Positions 24,649 to 32,653 of a DNA stretch of 64,000 bases are shown piece by piece (within the stretch, counting starts at the first letter, position 1; every line of letters begins with the position of its first letter). This DNA is from Gammaproteobacteria bacterium (lineage in GTDB: Bacteria > Pseudomonadota > Gammaproteobacteria > JAABTG01). A model generated the notes under the pieces. The model was given only the letters and a program-made list of their open reading frames with translations. It did not search any database and was not told the origin of the DNA. The stretch covers positions 868,001 to 932,000 of the forward strand of contig JAXHLS010000002.1 in NCBI GenBank assembly GCA_034522055.1, written 5' to 3'. Both the position numbers and the translations under genes were made by a program.

Positions 24649-24885
24649 GTGACCACCGTCAACATGCTTCAGGCAAAGAGTTCGCTGTCACGCCTGGTCG
24701 CCGAAGTGGAGAGCGGCGAGGAAACGGAGATCATCATTGCTCGCAACGGGCGTCCGGTGGCCAGGCTGGTGCGGTACGAGAGGGCGCCCGCCCAACGGCG
24801 TCTCGGGGTTGCCAAGGGGCGGGTGGAGATCCCCGACGACATCGATGCCGGCAACGAAGAGATCGCGGCGTTATTCAGTCAATGA
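24649..24885 (+). CDS. Phd/YefM-type antitoxin
   Basis: This 78-residue protein shows the prevent-host-death fold: QAKSSLSRLVAEVESGEE, then IIIARNGRPVARLVRY and a charged C-terminal tail that would bind the toxin. It starts with GTG at 24649 behind GCGGAG. Its stop overlaps the start of the PIN-domain toxin in an ATGA junction, the common arrangement for vap-type modules. It likely represses its own promoter. Confidence 0.92.
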   Translation: MTTVNMLQAKSSLSRLVAEVESGEETEIIIARNGRPVARLVRYERAPAQRRLGVAKGRVEIPDDIDAGNEEIAALFSQ

Positions 24886-25268
24886 GGCTGTTACTCGACA
24901 CCCACGTGGCCCTATGGGCCATTGTGGACAGCCCGCGCCTACCACAATCCATCCGGTCGCTCCTGCTGGCATCGGAGAACACGCTGGTGGTAAGTGCCGC
25001 ATCTGTATGGGAAATTGCCATCAAGCACAGCCTGCGCCGCAGGGACATGCCCCTTTCGGGTGAGACAGCGCTGCGGTACTTCCAGGAATCCGGCTATATG
25101 TTGCTGTCCGTGGGTCCGGGCCACGCCGCCGCGGTAGAGGGGCTGCCGGACCACCACCGCGACCCCTTCGACCGACTGCTCGCCGCCCAGGCCCTAACAG
25201 AGCCGCTCCGGCTGGTGACCCATGACCCCGTGCTGGCGCAGTATCAGGAGGGGGCCCTCCTGTTCTGA
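24882..25268 (+). CDS. vapC: VapC-like PIN-domain toxin
   Basis: The 128-residue protein has the PIN-domain acidic triad: Asp in LLLDTHVALW at the start, Glu in SAASVWEIAIK, and Asp residues in HHRDPFDRLLAAQA. PIN toxins are Mg-dependent RNases that cut tRNA or rRNA. The ATG at 24882 overlaps the stop of the Phd-type antitoxin gene. All catalytic positions look intact, so the module is probably functional. Confidence 0.92.
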   Translation: MRLLLDTHVALWAIVDSPRLPQSIRSLLLASENTLVVSAASVWEIAIKHSLRRRDMPLSGETALRYFQESGYMLLSVGPGHAAAVEGLPDHHRDPFDRLLAAQALTEPLRLVTHDPVLAQYQEGALLF

Positions 25269-25328
25269 TTAGGACAAAAATGCCCAACGCGATTGGAGTG
25301 CAAAGGTCAGAAACCGGCCTCGGTTGCT

Positions 25329-25393
25329 ACAATATCGTGTCTGCCGCCATTAGCTTGACCCGATTAGCTATTAGCAATTGTTCCATTAGGCGC
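25329..25393. repeat. Diverged ATATCGTGTCTGACCCC-type module
   Basis: This segment (CAATATCGTGTCTGCCGCC, then TTAGCTTGACCC and CCATTAGGCG) is a diverged copy of the module at the right end of the RAYT elements (20541-20585). It abuts the 3' end of the XRE antitoxin gene. Confidence 0.55.
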
Positions 25394-25400
25394 TCTGCCT

Positions 25401-25736
25401 TCAAGCGGAACGTACCACTGACTCTTCATCTGGGCCGGCAAAGCTCTCAATGCGAACCTCTCCGTCCGGGAATCGTGCAATGACATCGAGTTCGCCGCCC
25501 ATTGCCCGAATATGGTTACGCAGCGTGGACAGGTACATGTCGGTGCGGCGTTCCAACTTGGCCACGGCGGGCTGTTGAACGTGAAGTACTTCAGCGAGAG
25601 TCTGTTGCGACAGACCACGGGCTTTTCGAAGTTCGTGTAAAGGCATGCCCTTCAGCAAAGCATCCGCTTTGGCCTGAGATTTTGCCTGGGCTTCAGTCGA
25701 CATGCCGGCTCGAAGATTGGAAAATTTCTTAGCCAC
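25401..25736 (-). CDS. XRE-family antitoxin
   Basis: This 111-residue protein has a helix-turn-helix (MPLHELRKARGLSQQTLAEV, then HVQQPAVAKLERR) and a C-terminal YLSTLRNHIRAMGG segment typical of antitoxins paired with RelE/HigB-like toxins. The start is a GTG at 25736, 8 bases inside the toxin gene's end, indicating translational coupling. An internal ATG at 25703 is possible. Confidence 0.88.
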   Translation of the reverse strand: MAKKFSNLRAGMSTEAQAKSQAKADALLKGMPLHELRKARGLSQQTLAEVLHVQQPAVAKLERRTDMYLSTLRNHIRAMGGELDVIARFPDGEVRIESFAGPDEESVVRSA

Positions 25737-26094
25737 CTATCAAACCCTCTCGTTTCAACTCGTCCAAGTGCTGGTCGTAAAGCCGATCGGCCACTGGCAC
25801 TGTCCGCTCGTACCACTGATCATCGCCGGTTTTTTCGCCACCAATGAGCAGGATCGCGGTGCGTCGTGGATCGAAGGCATACAGTGTTCTGTAAGGCCTT
25901 CCGTCATGCGGGGTGCGAAGCTCGCGCATGTGGCTGTGCCTTGATCCGTTGATCCCACTGCTATAAGGAAACGGAAGTTGCGGCCCACGCTCCTCAAGCA
26001 AACGGACCGTCGCATCGACGGAGATCTGTTCTTCCTCGGACAAGGTCCGCCACCATTCCGCGAACTCGTCCGTGAATTCAACATCCCAGCTCAT
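25729..26094 (-). CDS. RelE/HigB-like toxin
   Basis: The 121-residue protein carries WDVEFTDEFAEWWRTL, MRELRTPHDGRPYRTLYAF and PRRTAILLIGGEKTG, the pattern of the HigB/RelE phage-derived Gp49-like toxin group. It would be a ribosome-dependent mRNA interferase. It precedes and overlaps the XRE antitoxin gene. The module lies 80 bp left of an ISKra4-family element. Confidence 0.9.
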   Translation of the reverse strand: MSWDVEFTDEFAEWWRTLSEEEQISVDATVRLLEERGPQLPFPYSSGINGSRHSHMRELRTPHDGRPYRTLYAFDPRRTAILLIGGEKTGDDQWYERTVPVADRLYDQHLDELKREGLIGG

Positions 26095-26166
26095 GCGAGT
26101 ATGATTCCACAGATGGAATCATGCCGTCAAGGGAATGCTCGTAGTGCGACAAGTTTTCTGCTGCGG

Positions 26167-27846
26167 TTTGAATTAGGGTGCAGATCTTTTAGGACGCAAT
26201 GAAATCAATGAGATAGCGTGATTGGGGGTAGCCGAAAGGGCCAGCCGATGGTATGTAACAAGCTACGAAACCGTTATGTACCACTGGGAGGCCCTTCCGA
26301 CGATGACAGCGTATACCAAGGTGGATGGATTTGACGAGTTTACGGCGGCCCGAGAGGGGTTTGAGCACTTGGTGGGTGCGCTTTGCAGCGCGGACAACGA
26401 GGCATTGGAGCACGGCCAGGTGGAACGACTCATTGAGGAGGAAGGACGGGAAGTTCTGCGGCGCTTGATGCAGGGTTACGTGGATTTGCGCACGCATAAC
26501 GAGGTGCGTGTGAGCGCGGTGACAGGTGCCGATGGCCAGGAGCGGGAGCAGTGTCGCGGCGACCGTAGCCGGCAGCTTGAGACCGTGTTCGGGACCGTCG
26601 AGGTCCGGCGCAAGGGCTACAGCGAGCGGGGATTGGCGAGCGTCTTTCCGCTGGATGAGTCGCTGAACCTGCCGCGGGAGAAGTACTCGCACGGTCTGCG
26701 TGAGCGGGTGGTCAAGGCCGTGGTGAAGGAGTCCTTCGACGAGACGGTCAGCGCGGTGCGCCAGAACACAGGAGGCCATGTGCCCAAGCGCCAAGCCGAG
26801 CAGCTGTCCACGGTCGTGGTGGAGGACTTTGATGCCTATTATCAGTCCCGCGCGGGCACACAGGCCGAGGACACCGATCTGTTGGTGATGAGCGCGGACG
26901 GCAAGGGTATCGTGGTGCGGACCGAGGACTTGCGTCCGGCGACCCGCAAGGCGGCCCAGAGCACGTGTCACAAGCTCAAGACCCGGCTGAGCCAGGGTGA
27001 GAAGCGCAACCGCAAGCGGATGGCCACCGTGGCGGCTATCTACGACGTGGCGCCGCACTGGCGCAGTGCCGAGCAGATCATGGGTGTGGAGGAGCGCTCG
27101 AGCGATGCCCGGCCCCGGCCTGAAGGGAAACGGGTATGGGCCAGCCTGGAGGAGCCCCCGGAGATGGTCATCGAGCGCCTGTTTCAGGAGGCTGCCCGGC
27201 GTGATACAGAGCGCCGGCGGCGCTGGCTGGTGCTCGTAGACGGGCACGAGAAGCAGCTGGACATCGTGAACGGGTGCATCGCGCGTTACGGGGGCGACGT
27301 GGTGGTCATCCAGGACTTCATCCATGTGCTGGAGTATCTGTGGAAGGCCGCTTACTGCTTCCATCCCGCGGGCTCGCAGGGCGCCGAGCAGTGGGTCATG
27401 GAGCGGGCTCTGCGCGTCCTGCACAGCGAGGCCAGCAGCGTGGCTGCCGGCATGCGCCGCAGCGCGACACGCCAGGGATTGACGCCAGCGCGGCGCAAGG
27501 CCGTGGACACCTGTGCCCGCTACCTGCTCAAGAACAAGGCGCGCCTGGATTATGCCGAGGCACTGGCCCACGGATGGCCCATCGCCACCGGCGTCATCGA
27601 GGGTGCCTGTCGCTACCTGGTCAAGGACCGCCTGGAAATCACCGGCGCCCGATGGAGTTTGAAGGGTGCTGAGGCCATCCTCAAGCTGCGCGCCCTGCAT
27701 GCCAGCGGAGACTTACAGGACTACTTTGCATTCCATCGCAGCCAAGAGCGGCGGCGCAACTATCCGACCGGGTATGGCCAGCCGTGCTGCCTGGCCGCAT
27801 AGGGGCTGGTGGATGTCGCTCCAAAAGAGCCGCACCCTTTGAATTA
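26167..27846. mobile_element. ISKra4-family insertion sequence with 9-bp target duplication
   Basis: Imperfect 21-bp inverted repeats lie at 26176-26196 (starting GGGTGCAGATC) and 27817-27837 (reverse complement starting GGGTGCGGCTC), 16 of 21 positions matching. They are bracketed by the direct repeat TTTGAATTA at 26167-26175 and 27838-27846. The 1,662-bp element encodes one transposase. Intact ends and duplication suggest a fairly recent insertion. Confidence 0.88.
26303..27802 (+). CDS. ISKra4-family transposase
   Basis: This 499-residue protein has the layout of ISKra4-type transposases: an N-terminal region with TVFGTVEVRRKGYSERG, a central LVMSADGKGIVVR with a catalytic-type Asp, RWLVLVDGHEKQLDIV and VVIQDFIHVLEYLWKAAYC in the middle, and the C-terminal signature ATGVIEGACRYLVKDR plus ITGARWSLKGAEAILKLRA. 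These are the DDE-type acidic blocks. I chose ATG 26303; the frame is open to 26222. The gene appears full length. Confidence 0.9.
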   Translation: MTAYTKVDGFDEFTAAREGFEHLVGALCSADNEALEHGQVERLIEEEGREVLRRLMQGYVDLRTHNEVRVSAVTGADGQEREQCRGDRSRQLETVFGTVEVRRKGYSERGLASVFPLDESLNLPREKYSHGLRERVVKAVVKESFDETVSAVRQNTGGHVPKRQAEQLSTVVVEDFDAYYQSRAGTQAEDTDLLVMSADGKGIVVRTEDLRPATRKAAQSTCHKLKTRLSQGEKRNRKRMATVAAIYDVAPHWRSAEQIMGVEERSSDARPRPEGKRVWASLEEPPEMVIERLFQEAARRDTERRRRWLVLVDGHEKQLDIVNGCIARYGGDVVVIQDFIHVLEYLWKAAYCFHPAGSQGAEQWVMERALRVLHSEASSVAAGMRRSATRQGLTPARRKAVDTCARYLLKNKARLDYAEALAHGWPIATGVIEGACRYLVKDRLEITGARWSLKGAEAILKLRALHASGDLQDYFAFHRSQERRRNYPTGYGQPCCLAA

Positions 27847-27961
27847 AGCGGCTACCAATGGATCACTGGGTCCGTAATAAGCCTATTACCATATCGTGTC
27901 TGCCCCCTTATCCTCCGAGATCTACACTCCATCCTTATTCGTTAGCCGCGTATTATGCGCC
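27847..27961. other. Interrupted attC-like remnant and module copy
   Basis: GTTAGCC at 27941-27947 (GGCTAAC on the minus strand) lies 14 bases past the stop of the next minus-strand gene and resembles the outer core site of an integron attC. The rest of an attC is missing. ATATCGTGTCTGCCCCCTTA at 27891-27910 is a copy of the RAYT-associated module, which may have replaced it. Confidence 0.4.
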
Positions 27962-28261
27962 TTAGTCATATGCATTTTTATATATTTTATTGATTCGTTC
28001 TAGCAGTTCTTTCAAAAGCTCAAGATTATCGCTTGATGTTCCTTGCTGCCCTCTTTCATTATTCACCACGTAATCTAACCCAGATATAAGACACTCATAA
28101 TCCCACTGATATAAACCAAGCGGTCGCCTCCCTTTATAATTAGCGACTCTTGAATCCAATCCAAAACATTCTGTAAATACGTAGCAAACATCATGTAACG
28201 CATCTAACTCATCCCCCTGGATGAGAAGATTTGTCTTTATATCTTTTTTTCCTGGTTTCAT
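27962..28261 (-). CDS. Small AT-rich hypothetical protein
   Basis: The 99-residue acidic protein contains ALHDVCYVFTECFGLDSR, RRPLGLYQWDYECLISGL and a helical C-terminus (LELLKELLERINKIYKN). I do not recognise the family. Its base composition is far more AT-rich than the core genes. It is framed by attC-like core sites (GTTAGCC upstream at 28287-28281 on the minus strand, GGCTAAC downstream at 27947-27941), as expected for a mobile gene cassette. Confidence 0.65.
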   Translation of the reverse strand: MKPGKKDIKTNLLIQGDELDALHDVCYVFTECFGLDSRVANYKGRRPLGLYQWDYECLISGLDYVVNNERGQQGTSSDNLELLKELLERINKIYKNAYD

Positions 28262-28280
28262 GTTGGCGATTTGGATTTGT

Positions 28281-28336
28281 GGCTAACCACCAGCAGTCAG
28301 CCGGCGCTTAACCCAATGCGAAGCGGCGGGTTAAGC
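28281..28336 (-). other. attC-like recombination site between small genes
   Basis: Read on the minus strand, this 56-base stretch starts GCTTAAC (fits RYYYAAC, and contains the stop of the zinc-finger gene) and ends GTTAGCC (close to GTTRRRY). It contains GC-rich imperfect inverted repeats (GCTTAACCC / GGGTTAAGC). Size and placement between two short genes fit an integron attC, but the inner L boxes are not clear. Confidence 0.4.
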
Positions 28337-28609
28337 GGCCGGCTGGATGGCCTTGTTTGGCCAATCGTTGTCAACAGTAAAAGACCGACCAACCGGTCTT
28401 AGTTGGGCAAACTCCTGCTTCTTGAGCTTGGTGCGAATCTCTTCAAACGATCTGACAACGTCCTCCGCGTAAAGCCGTTCCCCGCAATGCTGACAGACCT
28501 CTGCAGTAACTTTCACTGCCACAGTGTTACCCCCACCGCGTAACAACTTTTCTACTTGCTTGGTCTCAAGCTCGCCACCGCATACAGGACATTTTTCAAA
28601 TGGAATCAT
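28331..28609 (-). CDS. YgiT-type zinc-finger protein (MqsA N-terminal-like antitoxin)
   Basis: The 92-residue protein has paired zinc ligands CPVCGGELE near the N-terminus and CQHCGERLY near residue 40, the YgiT/MqsA-type zinc finger. In many genomes this family follows a DUF4258 gene as a putative toxin-antitoxin pair, which is the case here: the start ATG overlaps the TGA of the DUF4258 gene. The helix-turn-helix domain of full MqsA is absent. With its partner broken by a nonsense codon, it may be a solitary antitoxin. Confidence 0.82.
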   Translation of the reverse strand: MIPFEKCPVCGGELETKQVEKLLRGGGNTVAVKVTAEVCQHCGERLYAEDVVRSFEEIRTKLKKQEFAQLRPVGRSFTVDNDWPNKAIQPAA

Positions 28610-28920
28610 TTCTTCATCCTCACTTTCCAGTCAATCCAGCGCGCGGGATCTGGCCGATACACTGTAATTATCACAGCCCATCCATTGTCTGAATTATAGG
28701 CCCAGACGCTATGAATTGGTTCGCTCGCAAAATTCATACCCATGACGAGACAACTAGGGTATGGCTTATCATTCAGATACTCTTAAATGATTTCGCCATG
28801 CATCACTGAAAAATATATCTCGTCGAATGTCAGATCATCGTCCACAGCCTCTTCATCCGCATGGTCTGTGATGCGGACCTGACTGTTACGGATGGCCACA
28901 ACAACGTCCTCAATATCCAT
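28606..28920 (-). pseudogene. DUF4258 protein gene with in-frame nonsense codon
   Basis: Translating from the ATG at 28920 gives IEDVVVAIRNSQVRITDHAD and continues to GEII at codon 45; codon 46 (28785-28783) is TAA. The same frame then runs on with EYLNDKPYPSCLVMG and HSVWAYNSDNGWAVIITVY, clear DUF4258 sequence, to a TGA at 28608-28606 that overlaps the zinc-finger gene start. One substitution, for example GAA to TAA, explains the break. DUF4258 proteins are RelE-like putative toxins, so the toxin is probably inactive. Confidence 0.82.
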
Positions 28921-28939
28921 CTACGATTGTCCTATTCTG

Positions 28940-28998
28940 GCCGAACTAATAAGCATTTATCCGCCGTACGCAGCATGGCGAATAAATGTCTGTTGGAC
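28940..28998 (-). other. attC-like site upstream of the DUF4258 gene
   Basis: On the minus strand this 59-base segment starts GTCCAAC (fits RYYYAAC), ends GTTCGGC (one position off GTTRRRY), and between them has the imperfect palindrome ATTTATTCGCC / GGCGGATAAAT. That matches the size and folding of an integron attC site. It ends 19 bases before the DUF4258 start codon. Confidence 0.5.
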
Positions 28999-29029
28999 TA
29001 AGCCGCTCATCCGACCGGCGCGGTCTGAT

Positions 29030-29695
29030 CTATAGGGAAATGTATCGCGCAGGGTGGGCGCAGTGCGCCGGGGGTGGCGCTGATCGGGGCGGTGGTCGTG
29101 GCCGGCGAGGCCTCTTCGTCCATGTCTTCGGTCCCTGCGACGTGCGATGGGTGGTCATTCTCTCGCCATTTCTGCACAAAATCCAATGTCCGGACGAGCG
29201 TGACCGCTGCCGCGCTGCGGGGCCGTCCCCCCTCGGTCAAGACAGCGAGTCTTTATCCTGTTCTACGGCCTTAGTGTCGCGTGTCGGGCGGCCTCCAGGA
29301 TGCACGACGGGGCGCAATCTGCGCTATTACGTAAGCCGTCCGGTCCGGCACTGCGGGCAGGGATAGTCGACACCGTCGTGGTGCGCAGCGGCATCGCCTG
29401 TGTTGGGCGGGGATGGGTGGCCAGCGCCTCACTCCTGATGCCGTGACTGAACTCCGCCATCGCCAGGACGTGGACGTTATTGGTCATCCAAACATAGGCA
29501 TGAATGGCCAGACCGTGCCTGGCGGCCGCCGCCACCAGCGCGTCCCGGAAAAACCGGTAGTCCGCATCCGCCGCACAAATCACCTGGCGGTTGTTCCCCC
29601 CCCGCTGAATAATGTGCTGCGGCTGACCGAGAATGACGTAGCGGGCAAGACGCGCCATGGGTGGCTCTCACCTGAAGACCTGGTGCTAGATGGCT
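29030..29695. repeat. Second copy of the RAYT/IS91 chimeric element
   Basis: This segment repeats 19871-20540 in the same orientation with few differences, including a changed stretch near 29322-29335 that puts a stop in the IS91-like fragment, and three extra C's near 29599. The two copies are direct repeats about 9.16 kb apart and bracket the DUF1028 gene, the toxin-antitoxin loci and the insertion sequence. Confidence 0.85.
29449..29658 (-). pseudogene. Truncated RAYT transposase, copy 2
   Basis: The frame reads MARLARYVILGQPQHIIQRG then GNNRQVI, with one extra Gly compared with copy 1 from a 3-base insertion in a C run. The HUH motif is again altered (TNNVHVLA). Similarity to the family stops at the same place as in copy 1, so both derive from one already truncated ancestor. 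Confidence 0.82.
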
Positions 29696-30169
29696 AACAC
29701 AATATGGTGGCTGACCCCATTAATCGTGACCCCATTAATCGCCCTACTCTGGGTCGCCGTGGCATGGTCCCTCGTCATCCTGGCTTTATTGAATAAAGGA
29801 TAGGACAAAAAAACCGTGGTCCGTCCCCTATTGGTGCCCGGTTCGGCAGAAATCCGTAGTGGCGGATCCGCATCAGCCCCTTGGGCAGGACAGACATGCA
29901 AAGGTCAAGACCTGACCCCGGCTGTGCACGCGGCTGTGCAAGACCTGACCCCGGCTGTGCACGCATCAACCAGTCCGTTATCGGACTGACTGCAAGGCTC
30001 GATACCGGGCCCGGGGTTAGCGGTTACCCGGGCGGGATTCCCACCCGCTAGAATGTGCGGCATTGACAAGCCGCTGCTGTTGTCCCTTATTATTTACTAT
30101 TATTCATTATTCTCAAATATTTGCTCGAAACATCAACAATTCGTGGGGATGCCCCAGTATCTGACGCCA
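29696..30169. other. Gene-free stretch with module copies and a short direct repeat
   Basis: A copy of the RAYT-associated module lies at 29697-29744 (here CCATTAATCG instead of CCATTAGGCG). CAAGACCTGACCCCGGCTGT occurs twice, near 29907 and 29939. A further module piece (TATCTGACGCCATTAGGCGC) at 30157-30176 overlaps the 3' end of the methyltransferase gene. No gene is supported. Confidence 0.6.
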
Positions 30170-31048
30170 TTAGGCGCCGTGATTTTTGATCCAAGAAATC
30201 CTGCGGGATTCAAGGTCGTCGGGAAGCTGCAGCCATTGAGGCGCGATGCAAACCTCCTTTCCCTGCGCCGCACCCGATGCGGAATATCGGAGCCCGAAAG
30301 ATATGACCTGAGCCCAGTTTTCGTATAGTGCTCTAATCTCCGGGCAATCATCATAGGTAACAACCCAAGACGCATCCTGTTTTGATCCAAGTATCCCCGC
30401 CAGGCGTTTGTGGTATTCGTGGTCCAACGCGTTGAGGTAGAGTTTGGGCCCCTTGTTGTAATATGGAGGATCGATGAAAAGGAATGTTTTGTCGTCGGCG
30501 TGATCTTCCACGAGTTGGATGCCATCGAGGTTTGACAGCTGGATTCGGTCTCGGTATTCAATAATGCGGCTACATCGTTCCCGCAAGCGCTTACGATTGA
30601 ATCGCGCATCAATTTTCCAGCGCCCCTTTTGATCATAACCTCCGATTGGACCTCCATTCAAGATGATGCCTGAACGGTTGCAGCGGTTCAGATAAAAAGT
30701 CGCAAATCCCCTTCGGAGCCGAGAATATTGCCACGGTTTTTTTAGAATCGCCCGCTGGCGCTTCCATTCCTCAATGTTTAGTGGCGCGTCATCGATTAGG
30801 CGCAGGAAGCGCGTGGACTGATTGGTCAAAGCCCACCAAAAATCACCAATGGACGGGTCCAAATCATTGATGACGATATAATGAGTATCTTCGCCCATCA
30901 GCATTTCGAGCGCGGCCCCCGCTCCACCGGCGAAGGGCTCCGCGATCGAGTGTTGACCGAGGCCGTTGAGTGACCGAACCTTCCGAAGAAGCGGAGCCAT
31001 TGCCGCCTTACCACCCGGATAGCGAAGCGGACTCGCAAGCGTCGCCAT
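30170..31048 (-). CDS. D12-class adenine-N6 DNA methyltransferase (Dam-like)
   Basis: This 292-residue protein has LRYPGGKAAM at residues 8-17, the AdoMet-binding motif I EPFAGGAGAA at 37-46 and the catalytic DPPYYNKG at 193-200, the order of the Dam/M.DpnII alpha class. It should methylate adenine in a short DNA site. The ATG at 31048 is 4 bases after the ParB-like gene's stop and has GGAGG inside that gene's end, so the two are translated together. No cognate restriction gene sits in the usual place; the helicase-nuclease two genes upstream could fill that role. The last codons lie in a repeat module, so the C-terminus may be altered. It has lower GC than the core. Confidence 0.9.
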   Translation of the reverse strand: MATLASPLRYPGGKAAMAPLLRKVRSLNGLGQHSIAEPFAGGAGAALEMLMGEDTHYIVINDLDPSIGDFWWALTNQSTRFLRLIDDAPLNIEEWKRQRAILKKPWQYSRLRRGFATFYLNRCNRSGIILNGGPIGGYDQKGRWKIDARFNRKRLRERCSRIIEYRDRIQLSNLDGIQLVEDHADDKTFLFIDPPYYNKGPKLYLNALDHEYHKRLAGILGSKQDASWVVTYDDCPEIRALYENWAQVISFGLRYSASGAAQGKEVCIAPQWLQLPDDLESRRISWIKNHGA

Positions 31049-31052
31049 TATC

Positions 31053-32483
31053 TCAGTCCTCCGTCAACATTAGACGAAACAATGGTTCCATGCGAAGCCA
31101 GAACTGCTCAATGTCACGACCGGTCGGCATGTCGTGGCTGTGAATGAATCCATGGAGATCGGTCACATTGAATGGCGCAGCTCTGTCATATGACAACGCC
31201 TTGTTAACCTGGCGGGTTTCGTCCACCGCCAGTTGAGCTTCGGCAATCTGCTTGAACTCAGACGCCAGTTGCCGCATTTCCGGCTGGGTGCCACGGAGCT
31301 TATTGGATGCCTTGAGTCGCTTACAAAGTGGCTCGAACAAATTTTTGCGTTTCAGGTAATCAATCATGGCAAGCTCCAGGAATACACGGAGTCCAAGAGC
31401 ACCGGAATTCGGAAGGTCCTCGCGGTTAATCTTCCCGAGTTCCTTTCGCAGGTCGACTAGGCGTTCAGATCCATGGCGCACCTTGAAGCCTGGTGGAATC
31501 ACCTTCTTGCTTGTTGACCTCGCCTTGGGCGCAGCTTGTACCTGCGAGCCACCCTTATTGGATGCAACAGTCCTCTTTCCGACAACGTCGGCAGGAACTA
31601 TTGTTTTCGTTGTCCGCTTTGGGAGTTCCTCGCTGGCCCAGGTATCAAAATAGCTCTTGATTTCATCGTCCTTGTTGAGTGAGCGCGACGACTGCTTGCT
31701 CAATGCGATGTCAGAAACGAGCTTTGCGTACGCCTTCTCGAAACGAGCTTTGGAGGCATTGATTTTGACTCCGTGTTCTTCATCAGCCCTGATACAAAGA
31801 GCCTCCCGACCGGCCTTTGAATTGAACACCCGTTCGATCGTAGTGAAGATCTTGGCTCGTGGATTTTCCACCTTGGCCTTAACTTCGTCTTCCAGTTGAA
31901 CCGATCGTGCCATATCAGCAATGGCTCGAAATTGCCGGGCCTCCTGAATATCCGCAGTCGTGAATCCAAGTCTGTCCCGGATCTGCCCGTTTGTGTACCC
32001 TTCCTGCAATTTGTCTAGGATAAAGCTGGATCGGTTCTCCTTGGTCCAGCTCAGAACTGCTGTTTCCGCGTGCCTGGCAGCCACTTGCCGATCTGTAGCG
32101 CGGCGGCTAGGCGCAATTACGACCGGGACCTTGACCAATGTGTTTATGTCGTCGATTTGCCGGCGCAAGCGGTCAACTTGACGGTGTGGGGTTCCTTCCA
32201 AAAGGCCCGGCTCTCGGAGGGCTTTTAGTGCGGCCAAACGCCGGTTGCCCTCGACCACGATCAGCCGATCTTCCTCTCTGACAACCAAAAGCGGCTCGGT
32301 CACGAAGAAGCCGTGTTTGGCAATGCTCCGTGCCACTTCAATGGCCTTATCATGGTCAAATAGAAACTGCATCAGCTCCCGCGGAGCCTTCCCGCTGCTC
32401 TCGCGCCCCAAGCGAGGATTCTTGTGGTCCAGGTGAAGGGAGGTGATGGCGCGCGTCGTTGATTGCCAGGTGTTAGTGGTCAT
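31053..32483 (-). CDS. ParB/Srx-fold protein, accessory type
   Basis: The 476-residue protein starts with a ParB-like N-terminal domain: LDHKNPRLG, then IVVEGNRRLAALK at residues 75-87, which contains the GxxRxxA-type nucleotide or nuclease motif, then a helix-turn-helix-like stretch (YTNGQIRDRLGFTTADIQEA). The rest is long and charged and ends in a helical region of unknown fold. There is no parA partner or centromere-like site, so chromosome segregation is unlikely. ParB-like proteins with an EGNRR motif are also found in phage and defence loci as CTPases or nicking nucleases. It is coupled to the methyltransferase gene. Confidence 0.8.
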   Translation of the reverse strand: MTTNTWQSTTRAITSLHLDHKNPRLGRESSGKAPRELMQFLFDHDKAIEVARSIAKHGFFVTEPLLVVREEDRLIVVEGNRRLAALKALREPGLLEGTPHRQVDRLRRQIDDINTLVKVPVVIAPSRRATDRQVAARHAETAVLSWTKENRSSFILDKLQEGYTNGQIRDRLGFTTADIQEARQFRAIADMARSVQLEDEVKAKVENPRAKIFTTIERVFNSKAGREALCIRADEEHGVKINASKARFEKAYAKLVSDIALSKQSSRSLNKDDEIKSYFDTWASEELPKRTTKTIVPADVVGKRTVASNKGGSQVQAAPKARSTSKKVIPPGFKVRHGSERLVDLRKELGKINREDLPNSGALGLRVFLELAMIDYLKRKNLFEPLCKRLKASNKLRGTQPEMRQLASEFKQIAEAQLAVDETRQVNKALSYDRAAPFNVTDLHGFIHSHDMPTGRDIEQFWLRMEPLFRLMLTED

Positions 32484-32653
32484 TGGATTCCATGTTCTCC
32501 ATGTCGTCCCCTCTTTTATAAATCACGCCTGAGCCTTGGGGATTGCCCATCCGGATCAGCCTACCTCGCTAACGTTCCGGCTATCCAGCGCCGCTAAGAG
32601 CACCAATTAAAAAATCGCATTGTGTTCGGCGCCTGATTGAGCTGCCGGTTATA

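Noticed and set aside
26189-27700. A 503-codon minus-strand frame across the ISKra4 element
   Set aside because: Antisense to an intact transposase with matching element ends; composition is typical of a shadow frame.
31053-32483. Chromosome-partitioning parB with nearby origin of replication
   Set aside because: No parA, no parS-like palindromes and no dnaA-type boxes; the setting is an accessory cluster.
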